Source: Taeniopygia guttata (Eukaryota > Chordata > Aves > Passeriformes > Estrildidae). Taken from it: a DNA stretch of 64,000 bases. The notes beneath the pieces were generated by a model that saw only the letters and a list, made by a program, of their open reading frames with translations, had not been told where the DNA came from and searched no databases. A program made the position numbers and the translations under genes. Each line of letters starts with the position of its first letter. The first letter of the stretch is position 1. Location: the NCBI RefSeq assembly GCF_048771995.1, contig NC_133032.1:16310501-16374500 (forward strand), written 5' to 3'. This document shows, one piece after another, positions 47,871 to 59,310 of the stretch.

Positions 47871-50800
47871 AAGAAGTAGGTGCAAACCTAAACAAAGCAA
47901 TGGGAGACAGGATGCTCACAATGAAGTGACTCATTTCTATTTGGCCAGTGGACTGAGATGAAAAACAAAAGATTTCTGAAGCCTTATGACACGCACAACC
48001 ACTATCCTCCTTCTCTAAAGGCACTTCCAGGAACAGTAACGCATGAGAAAACCTCTAAAACTGTTTAACAGCATCTTTCACATGATCAACTCAAAGTGCA
48101 CTCAGGGCTGAATATTGTTCTGATAAGCAAACCATTCTAATGCAGAGGATTTCAGAGTTGTGCTGGAAGATAAATGGATGGGCAGGGGTAGTTCCAGGAC
48201 ACTCACCCATTTTGCAAGGTCACGAAGTCCCAGAGATGTAATGGTTCAGCCATGCTCATAGGAACATAGATGCCCCAACAGCATGAAAGAGAGAAAATGG
48301 AGAAAGTGACTGGTTCAAACTGGAAGTTTTGTAGCAACCGTATTTGAAATGCAGGATAATGGAACAGCCTATAGGGCCAGGGAAATGGGAAATACTCTGA
48401 ATGAAGGAAACTGATGACACGTGAGAGAAATAAATTCTTTATAGCAATCTGGGATCAAATGAGCTCTCTTCAGCTTTGAGTGGGCTGTTATAAATGTAGT
48501 GGGCTTTGTTCTGGTGCTCAAGAAGGACTTCAATCACATATTTGCAAAGAAGTATAAATATCTTTAAATAGATATGTAGTCTATTGAGGCTTTAATTTTG
48601 TCATTTCCTCTGAGAACAAAAATTATACTTTATTTGCTTTTGATTCTAAAGGATTCTTCAAGAACATAGGATAAGTCCTATGAAGAGCTGCCTTTGTCCA
48701 TTCAGATTTGGACTCTTTGGGATCTGTATGGTAATAAACAGCTGTCATTACTGAACATGATCCCAGGGTGTGCATTGTAACTACATCCTCAGGCAGCTCA
48801 GTAGGGGGAGACCTAAGCAGTGTTTCTCACCGGAGCCCCACTCCCCATGAACAGAAATCCCTTAGCTTGAGAGTCAAAAAGTACCATTAAGTGGTCCAAA
48901 CAGGTCTCAAATCCAGATGATGGGGATTCAGATCATGTGAAATTTTGCAGTCTATACTTGCCAAGTACATACAAGCTGTAAGTGTGTTTTCAGATCTCAC
49001 GTGGTAAAAATTCCAGAATGAGACAAAAAAGTTCTGCTCAGGGCTTAATATCTAGAAGAAGATATTTCACTTCAAAAAATAGATTTTTGAAAAGAAATAG
49101 GATCTTATGATACTCATTATTGATTGGTCTGACAGAGAACAAAATCTGAAAAATAATTTCCTACATCTCCCTTGCTCTCTTTCAAAAGGGCTTGGGATAT
49201 CATGTATCCATTTTCTGGGCTGCATCAGGAAACCAGCCAGGCCTAACCTAACTTGTGTTTTCTACTTTCAAACCTGGTAAAAGTGATACCCCTTTTCTCA
49301 AGTTTGTTGAATGACACAGGAACTGGTTGCAGGCACACAAAGAACATTTTGGCTCATGGGATTATTTCTAACCTAAATGTGACTCTTGGTTGATGTAGAA
49401 GAAAGAGAACTTTTATTGGCCCAAAAAGAAGCCTCCAAAAAGCTGCTGGTCTGCAACCAAAGAGGAGGATGACAGGCTGAGGAGAACACTAGGCTTGTAA
49501 TTCTTTTATTTCTCATTTGTGCTGTTTACAATTCTGAGAGTTCCTTGTCTTGTTGACAAGTCTCTTACCAAGCTCACCCAAGAAACAGCCTATTTAGTTT
49601 GCTTTTGTTGAAGCTCTTTTTGCCTATAATAGCACCATTTAGGGGGATGTTAGCTCACGAAGGTAGATGTTGTCTCCTTAGAAACCTTCATGTTAAGTAC
49701 CTGTCTTACACAGGTACAATGACAAGAATAAAAAGAGCACAGAAAGGAGTTGTCCTCCCCCAAATACAAAAGAAATCCTGTAAGTGGGAAACCTCAGAGT
49801 GATGTGATGTAATGTGTGTAGCCCATACAAATATGATTAATACATAACAAGGGCAGGGCCTTGTAAGCAGTCAAGTGTAAGGTTGACTACTATGCCTGAG
49901 TAACATGCACTCTCCAACAGAAAACAGGATAGCTAGATACAACTGGGGATCTCAGCAAATGAATCAAAATCCATGAAGGCTTTAGAGCCATCGCACTAAA
50001 GCCGTGAGATGGCTCACAGGACCCCAGATAGCTCAGGTATCTCATTCTGTTGTTCAGACTCTTAAAGAAATGTTTAAAACAATTACTATGGTTGGCTAAA
50101 ATTGTAATTTTTTTAAATAAAAAATTCTTTCTTTTCAGTGAAAATCAAGATGATGCCTTTTTAATGTCTGTTTCAACATATGAAAACATGGCTAAAACAG
50201 ATATTTTTAATTTATATTTTTTAAAACTAGTTTATTTTTAATCTTAAACTGTGGTAAAATTTGTTATAAAAATACAAACTCCACAACTGCTCCAAGAAGT
50301 AATTGTAACAGCAAATAAAAGATTTACTTAAACCTTATTTGAATGTATCTATCATTCTCTATCTTGATGAACTGAGAAAAGAGATATAGTATTCTTGTTA
50401 CATATTAAGGTGCTGAAGGCAGAGGCATTGTCTTTGCTTCCAAAGTGCCCAGCATATTTTAATAAGATGGTGTAACATAGCCATGTGGGCAGGCATACGT
50501 TTTTTTCAACTGAAAATCTCATCTGTTTCCATTTAAAAAAGATGAAAAATGTCTACCAGAGCTCCTCAATAATTAAGCAGTAACTGTACATTGCACATTT
50601 TCATAAACGAAAATATGTATTTTTCCACATTAGAGCCGATTTGATGTAACATCTGTGGAAAGCAAAATACACTTCTTTTGTAGTTTTAAGGATCTCCTGG
50701 TCTTTTTAGATTTAAAGTGCTGTTATGAAACGCACGTAACAGGTACAACCTTGCAGAATTCTGATAATGGCATTATGAAGTTCTTTAACTTGAACTATTC

Positions 50801-51570
50801 ACATATTCCAAGGCAGCAATTCAAAAAGACGATCACTTAATTTCTGCTTAAAATTATGAACTTAGAAGTACATTTGAAGTGCAGCCCTCATCTTTTTCAG
50901 TGGATTTGTAAGCTTAACAGTACTCCTTAAAGCCACTGGTGATTAGTAGCTTGTAAAGTATTTTTCACTGCTTTTTTTTGCTTAGCTGTCTGAAGACAGA
51001 AGCTGAAATATTGGTGCAGGTTGTAGAAACTTATAAATTAAATGTGGAATGACTCATGGGATAATTAGCATGGCATTCTCATGGAACATGTATTATTGAC
51101 TGTCCAGATCTCTTCATAGTGGAGAGGTGTAGAAAATTCAACTTCTCAGTAAATGCCTATACAGCTCATTGATATAAACCAGGACAAATACTATCCTGTC
51201 TCTGAGAAAAGTTGTATCCTGTATAATACTGAATATTCTACTAAAATTTCTAGATCAGGACAGATTTGAACAGTAGCTCTACTACCTTCCTTCATCTAGT
51301 GGAACCCAGAGAAACGGGAGAAGAAACAGGATCATCAGGGATAGAGAAACAGAAGGACGAACATTTTGCACAACATGCTGCCTTAAAGTAACAGACCATG
51401 ACCACAGGACCTCACCATGCCAGTGCTACTATTTGGAAAGAAGTTTTTCTGACCTGATTCAAATGATGGTTTATGGGGTTAGGCACAGATATCCAAGTCT
51501 GCATTACTGAGACGGTAACACTGCCATTGCATACAATAGGGTCCTTCTAAGTAAGAAGCCAATTTCAGTT
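47871..51570. other. Noncoding stretch
   Basis: AT-rich unique sequence with no gene or transposon recognised. Confidence 0.5.
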
Positions 51571-51586
51571 AAAAAAAAAAAAAAAA
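51571..51586. repeat. A16 homopolymer
   Basis: An uninterrupted run of 16 A, with no element body recognised. In minus orientation it lies about 60 bp downstream of the protein-like frame at 51,646-51,858. Confidence 0.9.
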
Positions 51587-51645
51587 GTAATTGAATAAAT
51601 ATTTCTTTAATTAATTCATTATCTTCTCTTTATAATCATGTGGAA

Positions 51646-51858
51646 CTATTTGGTGGTTTTGGAAAGGTTGTGCCTTGATTCAGCATTATCAAACTGTTCC
51701 ACTGATATTTGTGGTGACGATGATTCAGTTTCATACTGGCTTTTTAAATTTTGATATATAACATGTTGCAGATTAGTGAAATAAGACTTCCAAGTAAATA
51801 CAGACGTTTCAGTTGGAGGTTGGGGGGAGGAAGACATTTGGTAAATCTTGCTTCCGAG
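51646..51858 (-). other. Protein-like open frame, unrecognised
   Basis: A minus-strand frame, open from before its ATG, reads SKIYQMSSSPQPPTETSVF, then TWKSYFTNLQHVIYQNL, then SSSPQISVEQFDNAES and ends LSKTTK-stop. The serine, proline and polar content looks like a disordered C-terminal region. No family was recognised and no strong acceptor precedes it. It may be a fragment of a retrocopy or chance. Confidence 0.15.
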
Positions 51859-53192
51859 TCATGAACAACCTAAGTTGTTTCTGCATTGCCTAGTTACCAT
51901 TTCTGTTTAGTTGGCAATGGTGTTCACTGAAAATATTTTAGTTTCTGCTCCTGACAGCTACAAATGTACGATCATGTGTAATCTTATAAACTCATACACT
52001 GTTAAGTGGATGCCCAATACACCTCCTCAAATGCGAGCAGTGGATAGCATTGCCAAGTTACAAAGTCAATACTGAATAGCACAGTCATGCTAAGCTAATT
52101 TACAAAACGTTTTCACTGGCTGGTCCATTTCTTCAGCTGTTAATAGTCTAGCCTGACATATGTAGAACAAAGTTCAAGAGCAAACATGAACAATTTGCTA
52201 GACTAGCTGGCAGAAGCCAGACTGAACCAATGGCCTCAGGAGACTGATGCTGACTTTATGCCAATTTCAAATCTCTGCTCACTCTCCCAGTTTACCAAAA
52301 AAGCTACTTTTCCTTTCAGCCACACTGCTAAGGGCAACATGCAGAAGCCTGGTATCTGACTAATGCTCACCAAGTGTTACAAGGCTGGAGTGGAGGGAAA
52401 TATGCAACCTTGTGACCCTGACTCAGAATAGCCAAACTCCATCTGCTCTGAAACTTTAAATGGTAAGAACGCCTCCATTTCTTACTGGACATATTTGGAG
52501 GTAAGGACTGGCCATGACTGCTGCTGTGTTCATTTTAAGCCGCCAAATTTTCATGCAAAAAATTGGAAAAAAAATTAAATTCTTAACTTTTCTGGGAAAA
52601 GTTAATCTTAAGAGTTAAAGACAACCCTCAGAGTTGAAGCTTAAATGCAGTTAGGAGACAAAAGGTAACAAAAGACTTGGTTATATTGTGACATGATGCA
52701 ACTTCACAGTTCAGATAGCTGCAAGAACATAAACTCTAAAAGGAGCAAATGGATCTATTTACAACATACAGGCAAAAATGTATAAATATGAGTGATGTAA
52801 TGACATATCACACATGCATATTAGGACTAAAATATCTTTGGAATTTGAAAAGTTCTCGGGAAGCATTTCACAACTCAAGGAACTGCATCCAGTACAGTGA
52901 AATCCTGTGACATACTATTTCAAAAAGTTAAAACAGACAGACAGTGTCTAAAATTAGTTGTAGCTTATCTTAAAAGGATCATATGATCACATTTTTTATC
53001 TGCAAATAGTGAGAACTACTTAAATATATACAGTTGGTGAACTTGTGTCTGAGACAAACATATACAAATTAAAACAACACTCTCTAACTTTCTTGGAGCA
53101 TGAATCATCTTTCATAAAGCTTTCCATGGTAAAATTGTGTTCTTTTTAGTCATGATAAATTCAATATTTTTCCTTTTTATTTTTTTACACAG
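51859..53192. other. Noncoding stretch with a hairpin
   Basis: TTAACTTTTC (52583-52592) and GAAAAGTTAA (52596-52605) form a perfect 10-bp stem with a 3-nt loop. It is not followed by a context that suggests a function. No gene was recognised. Confidence 0.5.
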
Positions 53193-53260
53193 GACTTTAT
53201 CCAGAAAAAGCTCAGAAAGTGGAAGTACAGAATCTTACAAAACCAGAGAAGAATGAACAG
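53193..53260 (+). other. Candidate 68-bp purine-rich exon
   Basis: A strong acceptor (TCCTTTTTATTTTTTTACACAG) precedes 68 bp that are purine-rich, as exonic splicing enhancers often are, followed by donor AACAG|GTACTA. Read in phase 0 it gives DFIQKKLRKWKYRILQNQRR and continues without a break into 58,391, ending KYEVVDEPLHQ-stop. Read in phase 2, from 45,376, it gives TLSRKSSESGSTESYKTREE and stops at 53254-53256, within a few bases of the exon end. The third frame is open too. No protein family was recognised. Charged peptides in all frames follow from the A/G content. Confidence 0.3.
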
Positions 53261-56200
53261 GTACTATAGCTTACACAATATTGAGCATATTAATCACGGC
53301 CTGATAGAATCTTTCACAGCAAAATATGTTATGATCCATATGCTGGTATTTGTTGCAAGGAATCCTTATAACAAATATATTAAAAAACATCAATGAAAAA
53401 TACCACCAATTCCTCTTTAAACAAACTGATTCATTCCAAGTAATTGTCAGTACTCCTGAAGCCATGTGTTTATACCCACACTGGAGTATGCCTGAAATCT
53501 CACTGATATTTCCCCCCCAAAATAGCAATATAATGCTTCTTTCACATCCTGAATAACTGGTTTAAAAAAGAAAAATAAATTGCATAGGAAATACTACTAA
53601 CAATTAATTATGATTCTGCAGTTTAAGATTGGTTCAATTATTTTGTCATTTCTTAGTCTGATAGTTGTCAACTTTGTGCATCTTGTTGACGTCTTTTAAT
53701 CTACCACCAGGGATACTCTAATCATTGCATAACCTCTTCATAGGATGAGCACCTTTGGATACTGTTAGAGATCATTATTTTTCTACAGTGAGGGATTATT
53801 TATTTTTTAGATGAAATAACTTCAATTCCTACAATGCTTACAAATCACTGACAAATAGATTTACTGTCTGTAGTACCTTTCACATTTGGCCCTAATAAAG
53901 GGGACAATAATATCAGAGACTTCTTGCTGTTACTTTTTAAACCCTCACTTTTATAGTGATACAACAATAAAATCTTGAAAAGAAATGAAGAAAAAATAGG
54001 AATAACACCCCATAACACATAAAGACTTCAGAATATACACATTTGACCATCTCTATACTACTGAAATTGAAGGAATTCTCAAATTATCTAATGCTGCAAA
54101 TGTGTCAATATCTTCAGAAAATAATGCAAAATGTTAATTACTCTTTGCCAGCATTTAAAGATAATTTATATATCCTCTTCGACAACAGCTGGAATGATAA
54201 GTAAAGTAAGAGCATTTGGCTTAGAATAATCTAGGAATATACTTCCATCGCCCCATACATTGCCACAGGCATTTATTTCCTCACATTTATTTCTTCAGCT
54301 ATATGGTTCCAGATTTTTTTCTTGTTTCTGTATTATTTGCAAAAGTGAAATCTTTTACTGAAAGACTTTTTAATCCTGCTTTTGGAGGCAGGAAAGAAGG
54401 TTGCCCTTTTTTATATACTTTTATTTTTATGACAATTTAGTCAGAACATTTCAAGTGACAACCAAAGGCCCAGTTACCTCCTGCAGGCTCTTGTCCAACA
54501 GCCTGTGAGCTGATAGCTGGATCTGCTTTCAAACAAGTCTGATTTGGATTTATCTAACTTCACCGGTCTAAGAAGATTTTCTGTTTTATCAGGAATTGAA
54601 CAAGCCCAGTTTCATAAATGAATAGAGTTATTTTTAGATACTTTGTTTTGAAGAGGATTTCTGGAATTTTCAACCTAAGCTTTTCTACACATTTCTCAGT
54701 CAGATGGTCTTTTCATTTCTAGTTTGATAAATACCTGTGCAGTTCACTTATAAATATTTAGTCCTCTGTCTACTGTCTGGAAAGTTAAATTTAATTATGA
54801 TCAGAGAGAGGAGAATTAAAGCATGGATAATGCACACTGAGGAATGGAATTCACTTTGCAAATTATTTTTATGGCAATGTTGGAGAAGGCAGCAGGTATT
54901 CACTTTGCACTGATAGAAGCAGAGAACACCTCTGTTTCTTGCAGTGGAATATTAAACATCAAAACCATAGTGAATAATAATAATAATGATCTTTCCACAA
55001 AGGGTGACGTTGCTGAAATGGTCACTTGGTCACACATCCAAATTAATTCACATCTAGCTCCTCTTTTATTTAATTTATGAGAAATCTAAAAAGCTGTTGT
55101 TAAGATTACATATACAAATCCTACTTTTTGCACCCTGAGGAGATCAGTGATTTTAGTTAAAACTAGAATTAGGAAAACAAAAATGCCAAGACCATAAGGC
55201 AGTAGTCTAAATTAAGGCACAGTAACAATTTAAAGGAAGCAGAAGGAAAGTATTATCAGAACAGATAGAAATCTCATAAGCTTCTTGCACTACAAATGCT
55301 GACATGTGAAGTACAAACCCATTACTTTTAAATTACTTTTGTATAGTGTCTCATATTTGAGGTGCCTACTATGGCATAAATATTCTTCCACCAGAAAATG
55401 AGCATAATCTTCATAAACTGTGCTTTTGAAATAGTTGAACATGTAAAGTATATTAGAGCATAATATTAATTAATCTGATTTCATGTCCTAGCAGTTGCAA
55501 GTACAAAACCATCACACAACAGTGTGATTTATACCAAACACATTAATACTCTTGGAATGCTTATTAATAGTAACAAAATTCTGAAAATTTTTGTACATAC
55601 AAAGCAAATGTTTGTATATCTTGTACCCAGAAGCCTTTAAGGTGACAGACTGAAGATTTTATTCACTTCCTCCAAAACCCCATGCGGGATAGTGATTAGT
55701 AATGTTGTCTCTAAGTTTATGGTTGACAGGATCAACAGGGACATTTCTGCATAACTTTAATGGGTGTAACATCTATATTCCACTCCTACTTCAATCTCAC
55801 TCAACTTAATGGCAAAAGTTCTGTGTCCCTTAGGGTTTTCCTTGGGCTCTTTGAACCATATGGAAGCAGAGCTGCTAGCTTGTTATGGATCCCCTGTCAG
55901 ACTTCTGCTGCACACTTGCTTCCTAGAAGAATCTGTAAAAAACAGAAGCTTTCAAGGTTTTCTCATTCCAGTGCCCCATCTATCTGTTAGCTTTAAATAT
56001 CTTATGGATAAACTTACATGGTCAAAATAAGAGACTGGGCACCTTTGTCATCTGGGAATAAGCAATGGGCTTGTAACAGAAGCAGCTCAAGGAAGGAAGA
56101 CTGCCTGTTGGAGTGCTCTGTAATTCTGAGACTATTGCATTGGTAAAGCACATACTCAGTAGTAGTGGATGCTTCTTACTAAATATTGCTGCTAAATATA

Positions 56201-58039
56201 GCTGTATTAAGTCTTCCAGACTCACCAGCGAGGAAATGTAAGAGCCTTACCTTATAAGTAATTAAAGTTACTACTCTAAAGCCACCACTCCACTATTGTC
56301 TAAGTCTGGAATTTATATGCTCAAGACCTTAATACTAAAACTCAAGTCCCCAAAACAAATGTGTATCATAAACATCAGCATAGGTGCACTTCATCACTGG
56401 GGATAATACTGGGACACCACATATGGCCTTTGTAAAGAACAATACCAATAAGCTAATGTCTGAAAATGATTTGGAAGGAAGTGAGTGTAGCACTGCAGCA
56501 TTTTTATATTAGTTTGGTCTTGCACAATGCTGTCCCTCCTTTCCTTCCTGCTCAATACTATTTTAGCAATATTCAAGGTTTTTAAAAGAGGCCAGAAAAC
56601 AAGAGCCAGGACTTGATTTTCATACTAGTCACAAATGGCAGCTGTAGGGCAAACACAAAATGTTGCAATTACAATCAGTGCCTTTTTTCCTATTGAAAAG
56701 ATTCTTTCCGTATTCACATAAAGTAAACTCAAAGGAAAAGCACAAAAAAGGCATTTTCTCTTCATAGTATTTCTTTGGCATGGATAAGAATTATATAAAG
56801 TACAGCAGATGTGCCTATGCTGTACAATGGAAATGGAGTATTTTATAATATCTGTTTAAATTTTTTTATTTCAATACATATATTGCTGTAACTGGACAGT
56901 GGCATGCTATCCTCATAATTTTCTTGCCCAGAACTATGTTAGTTTCAAATATCTAAATGTTTTACAAGTTTATAATAAGATGACATAACAGTTCTTGGCT
57001 TAGTGAAGGCAAAACAAAAAAAGGCTTAAAGAATTAAATTTGTGCAATTTGCACATTTCCCTGGTTTATCTGCTAGCCAATATTAACTGAAGCATTTTTG
57101 GTGGATTTGTGTACTACCCTCTGATAGAAGTATTCTGTAACATCATCTCTTCCAGCGAGAAGAAAGCTTAGTCCCTCTGCCAAAGTGAAATGAGATTGGT
57201 TAGTCACAGTCAATGTGTGCTTATGCAGTCTACACCACTCAAACCCTCAAAACCTTAACTGAAAACCTAAAATTTTCTATGCAAGTAAACCTGAAAAAGA
57301 TCAACAATATAAGTGAATCAGTGCTTTGCTTTTTTTTGAGTTTTCCTGGAATAATTCAGAAAGACCTGTAGTATCTTTATCAGCGATCCACATTGATTTC
57401 ACCCCAGGAAACTTACTAAGTTGTGTAAAAGGTGTAAACATAGCAAAACTCTTTAAACCTTTTAAATGCATTGTTTAAAAACGTTTTTGGCAAAGGTGTG
57501 CTTACAAGTGCAGCTATTTTGAGGGACTAAACTACTAAGGAGAGCAAACATAGGTACTTCTAATAGAATTCCTCTTTCCAGAGGTCTGCTAAGGAGGAAA
57601 AGGAGAAGAATTGGGTGCATGTGCTTCTAAAAAATATCTAGGAGTGACAACATTTTTTGATGAGTACATGGCTCATAGGCTGACCAATTTTAGCCCTTGT
57701 GATGGGGCTCTATCACATAATCATCCCTGGGGATTGTGACAACGTGAAGGCTGTTGGATATTCTGAATATCCAGTGAGGGCTGTAAGCATGCCAGGAAGG
57801 TCTTCTGAGGCAATATTGCTGGTCTGTGCTGAGAACTAGCTCATCCCCATCCCACAGGAAAGTAAAATGATCACAGGGAATCCTGGAGTGAACTGTCCCC
57901 AGAGATCCTCTTCCATTCCAGCCCTCTGAAGCACCCACTGGGTTGCTGGAGGAATTATTCATATGCAGTAGGGAAAGCTGGCCAGTATTTTTGTCAAATA
58001 TGATGTGTATCTGAACAATATTAGAAGTGTGAAGTCTAA
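53261..58039. other. Noncoding stretch
   Basis: AT-rich with a short (AAT)n at about 54,975-54,990. A 90-codon minus-strand frame at 57,690-57,962 lies in a less AT-rich patch. It contains WDGDELVLSTDQQYC and VTIPRDDYVIEP, and I do not recognise it. No other feature was seen. Confidence 0.45.
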
Positions 58040-58232
58040 AAACTAGTAAAACCCAGTAGATTGGACTTAGAGGCTAGAGCTAAAGATGAAGGCAGCCTCC
58101 TCTCAAACATGTCCAGACACAGAACAAGAGACAACAGGCACAAACTGAAATGCAGGGAAATCCACTTGAACTTGAAAAATACTCTTACTATAAAAGTGAT
58201 TGAATAATGTAACAGGTTACATTGACTAGAAG
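58040..58232 (+). mobile_element. CR1 LINE fragment, sense
   Basis: Blocks match the CR1 3' region read in the sense direction: AAGGCAGCCTCCTCTCAAAC, ACAGAACAAGAGACAACAGG, CACAAACTGAAATGCAGGG, AATCCACTTGAACTTGAAAA and AATGTAACAGGTTAC. The family pattern is GACAGAACAAGAGGCAATGG..CACAAACTGAAACACAGG..AACAGGTTGCCCAGAGA. The true 3' end is missing here. It lies about 160 bp upstream of the candidate terminal exon, inside what would be its intron. Confidence 0.8.
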
Positions 58233-58390
58233 TAGAACAAGAGCACAAAAATCAAAATGTCAAAAATGTTAATATGCACTTTTTGAATAAGGAAACACTA
58301 CAATGAAACCCTGCCTTGTCAGAAGCAAGTTGTGGCTATTTGAGAATTATAAAAGCTTTTGGCAATTGTCACTTTTCTTTCTCTTTTCAG

Positions 58391-59310
58391 GAACACTTCC
58401 AAGTACGAGGTAGTTGATGAGCCATTACATCAATGAGGAGGTACTTGCTGCATTTCTTGACTGCTCCTAGAAGCCCAGCTTCTTCTGTTTAATGTCTAAA
58501 GAGGTCTTTCTCCCCTGTTACTTTCCTGGTGATAACATCAAGATAACTTTATTTATCTGCATCAAATTTTCTTAGTAAGATTCTTCTCCACAGTCCTCAA
58601 GAAATTCAGATCCTATAAAACTTTGAAGTGTGTTGCTGTTAGGCAGCTGAACATTGCTACTCTCAGGAGGAAAGGGAGCATCTGAAATCTGGAGTCTTTC
58701 TTTCATCAGTAAAATCAGAGAACACCAAAGAAAATAGAGCATTTATGTAAAAAAATTCTGTATGTTGTCCAGTCTCTGCTTAAAGCTTTTAGATTTGTGT
58801 AACTTTTCTCTAGAACCAATATAAGTTATATGTGAAAAAAAACCCCCATGCTTCAAACTAGGGAATTATTTGGCTTATGCTACTGTGGTGTCATTAACAT
58901 ATTTTTAATCCATACAGGTTTTCTCCTGTTGTTTTTACATGCATGAAGTAGGACCTCACAACTGCTATTCAACTATGTGGCTCCTGTATCTGGGTTTCCT
59001 GTTACACGAATCAACACTCTTACTTTGAAACCAACAAATGAAACCAGGATGCAGCCCATAGTCAAGGTAGCTTCTTTTCCCACTTGCTAATTGGCTCACC
59101 CTTTTTTTCTCTGCCAGAATACATTATTAGAGATGCCTGTGCTTTATTCAGGTCGTTCTTGGTGTGAATTAACTGCAAGTATAAGCCTGCAAGCAAATTC
59201 ATTGTAGGTGTATTTTAATGGCTGTGAAAAGAAAACTGTAAGCATTACATATAACCTGAGGTGTACTGTGTAATTTATACCATATAAATAAATTATTAAA
59301 ATTGTCTTTC
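58391..59310 (+). other. Candidate terminal exon and 3' UTR
   Basis: A strong acceptor (CACTTTTCTTTCTCTTTTCAG) ends at 58390. Joined to 53,260 in phase, the frame reads R-NTSKYEVVDEPLHQ and stops at TGA 58434-58436. A canonical AATAAA at 59287-59292 could end the transcript shortly after, giving an ordinary 3' UTR of about 0.9 kb. Acceptor, in-phase stop and poly(A) signal are all seen. That they belong to one transcript is inference. Confidence 0.28.

Noticed and set aside
47870..47937. Exon after the 47,869 acceptor joined to 45,376 (giving a KKRKK end)
   Set aside because: The stop arises within three codons and there is no good donor. The acceptor is probably an accident of the T-rich tract.
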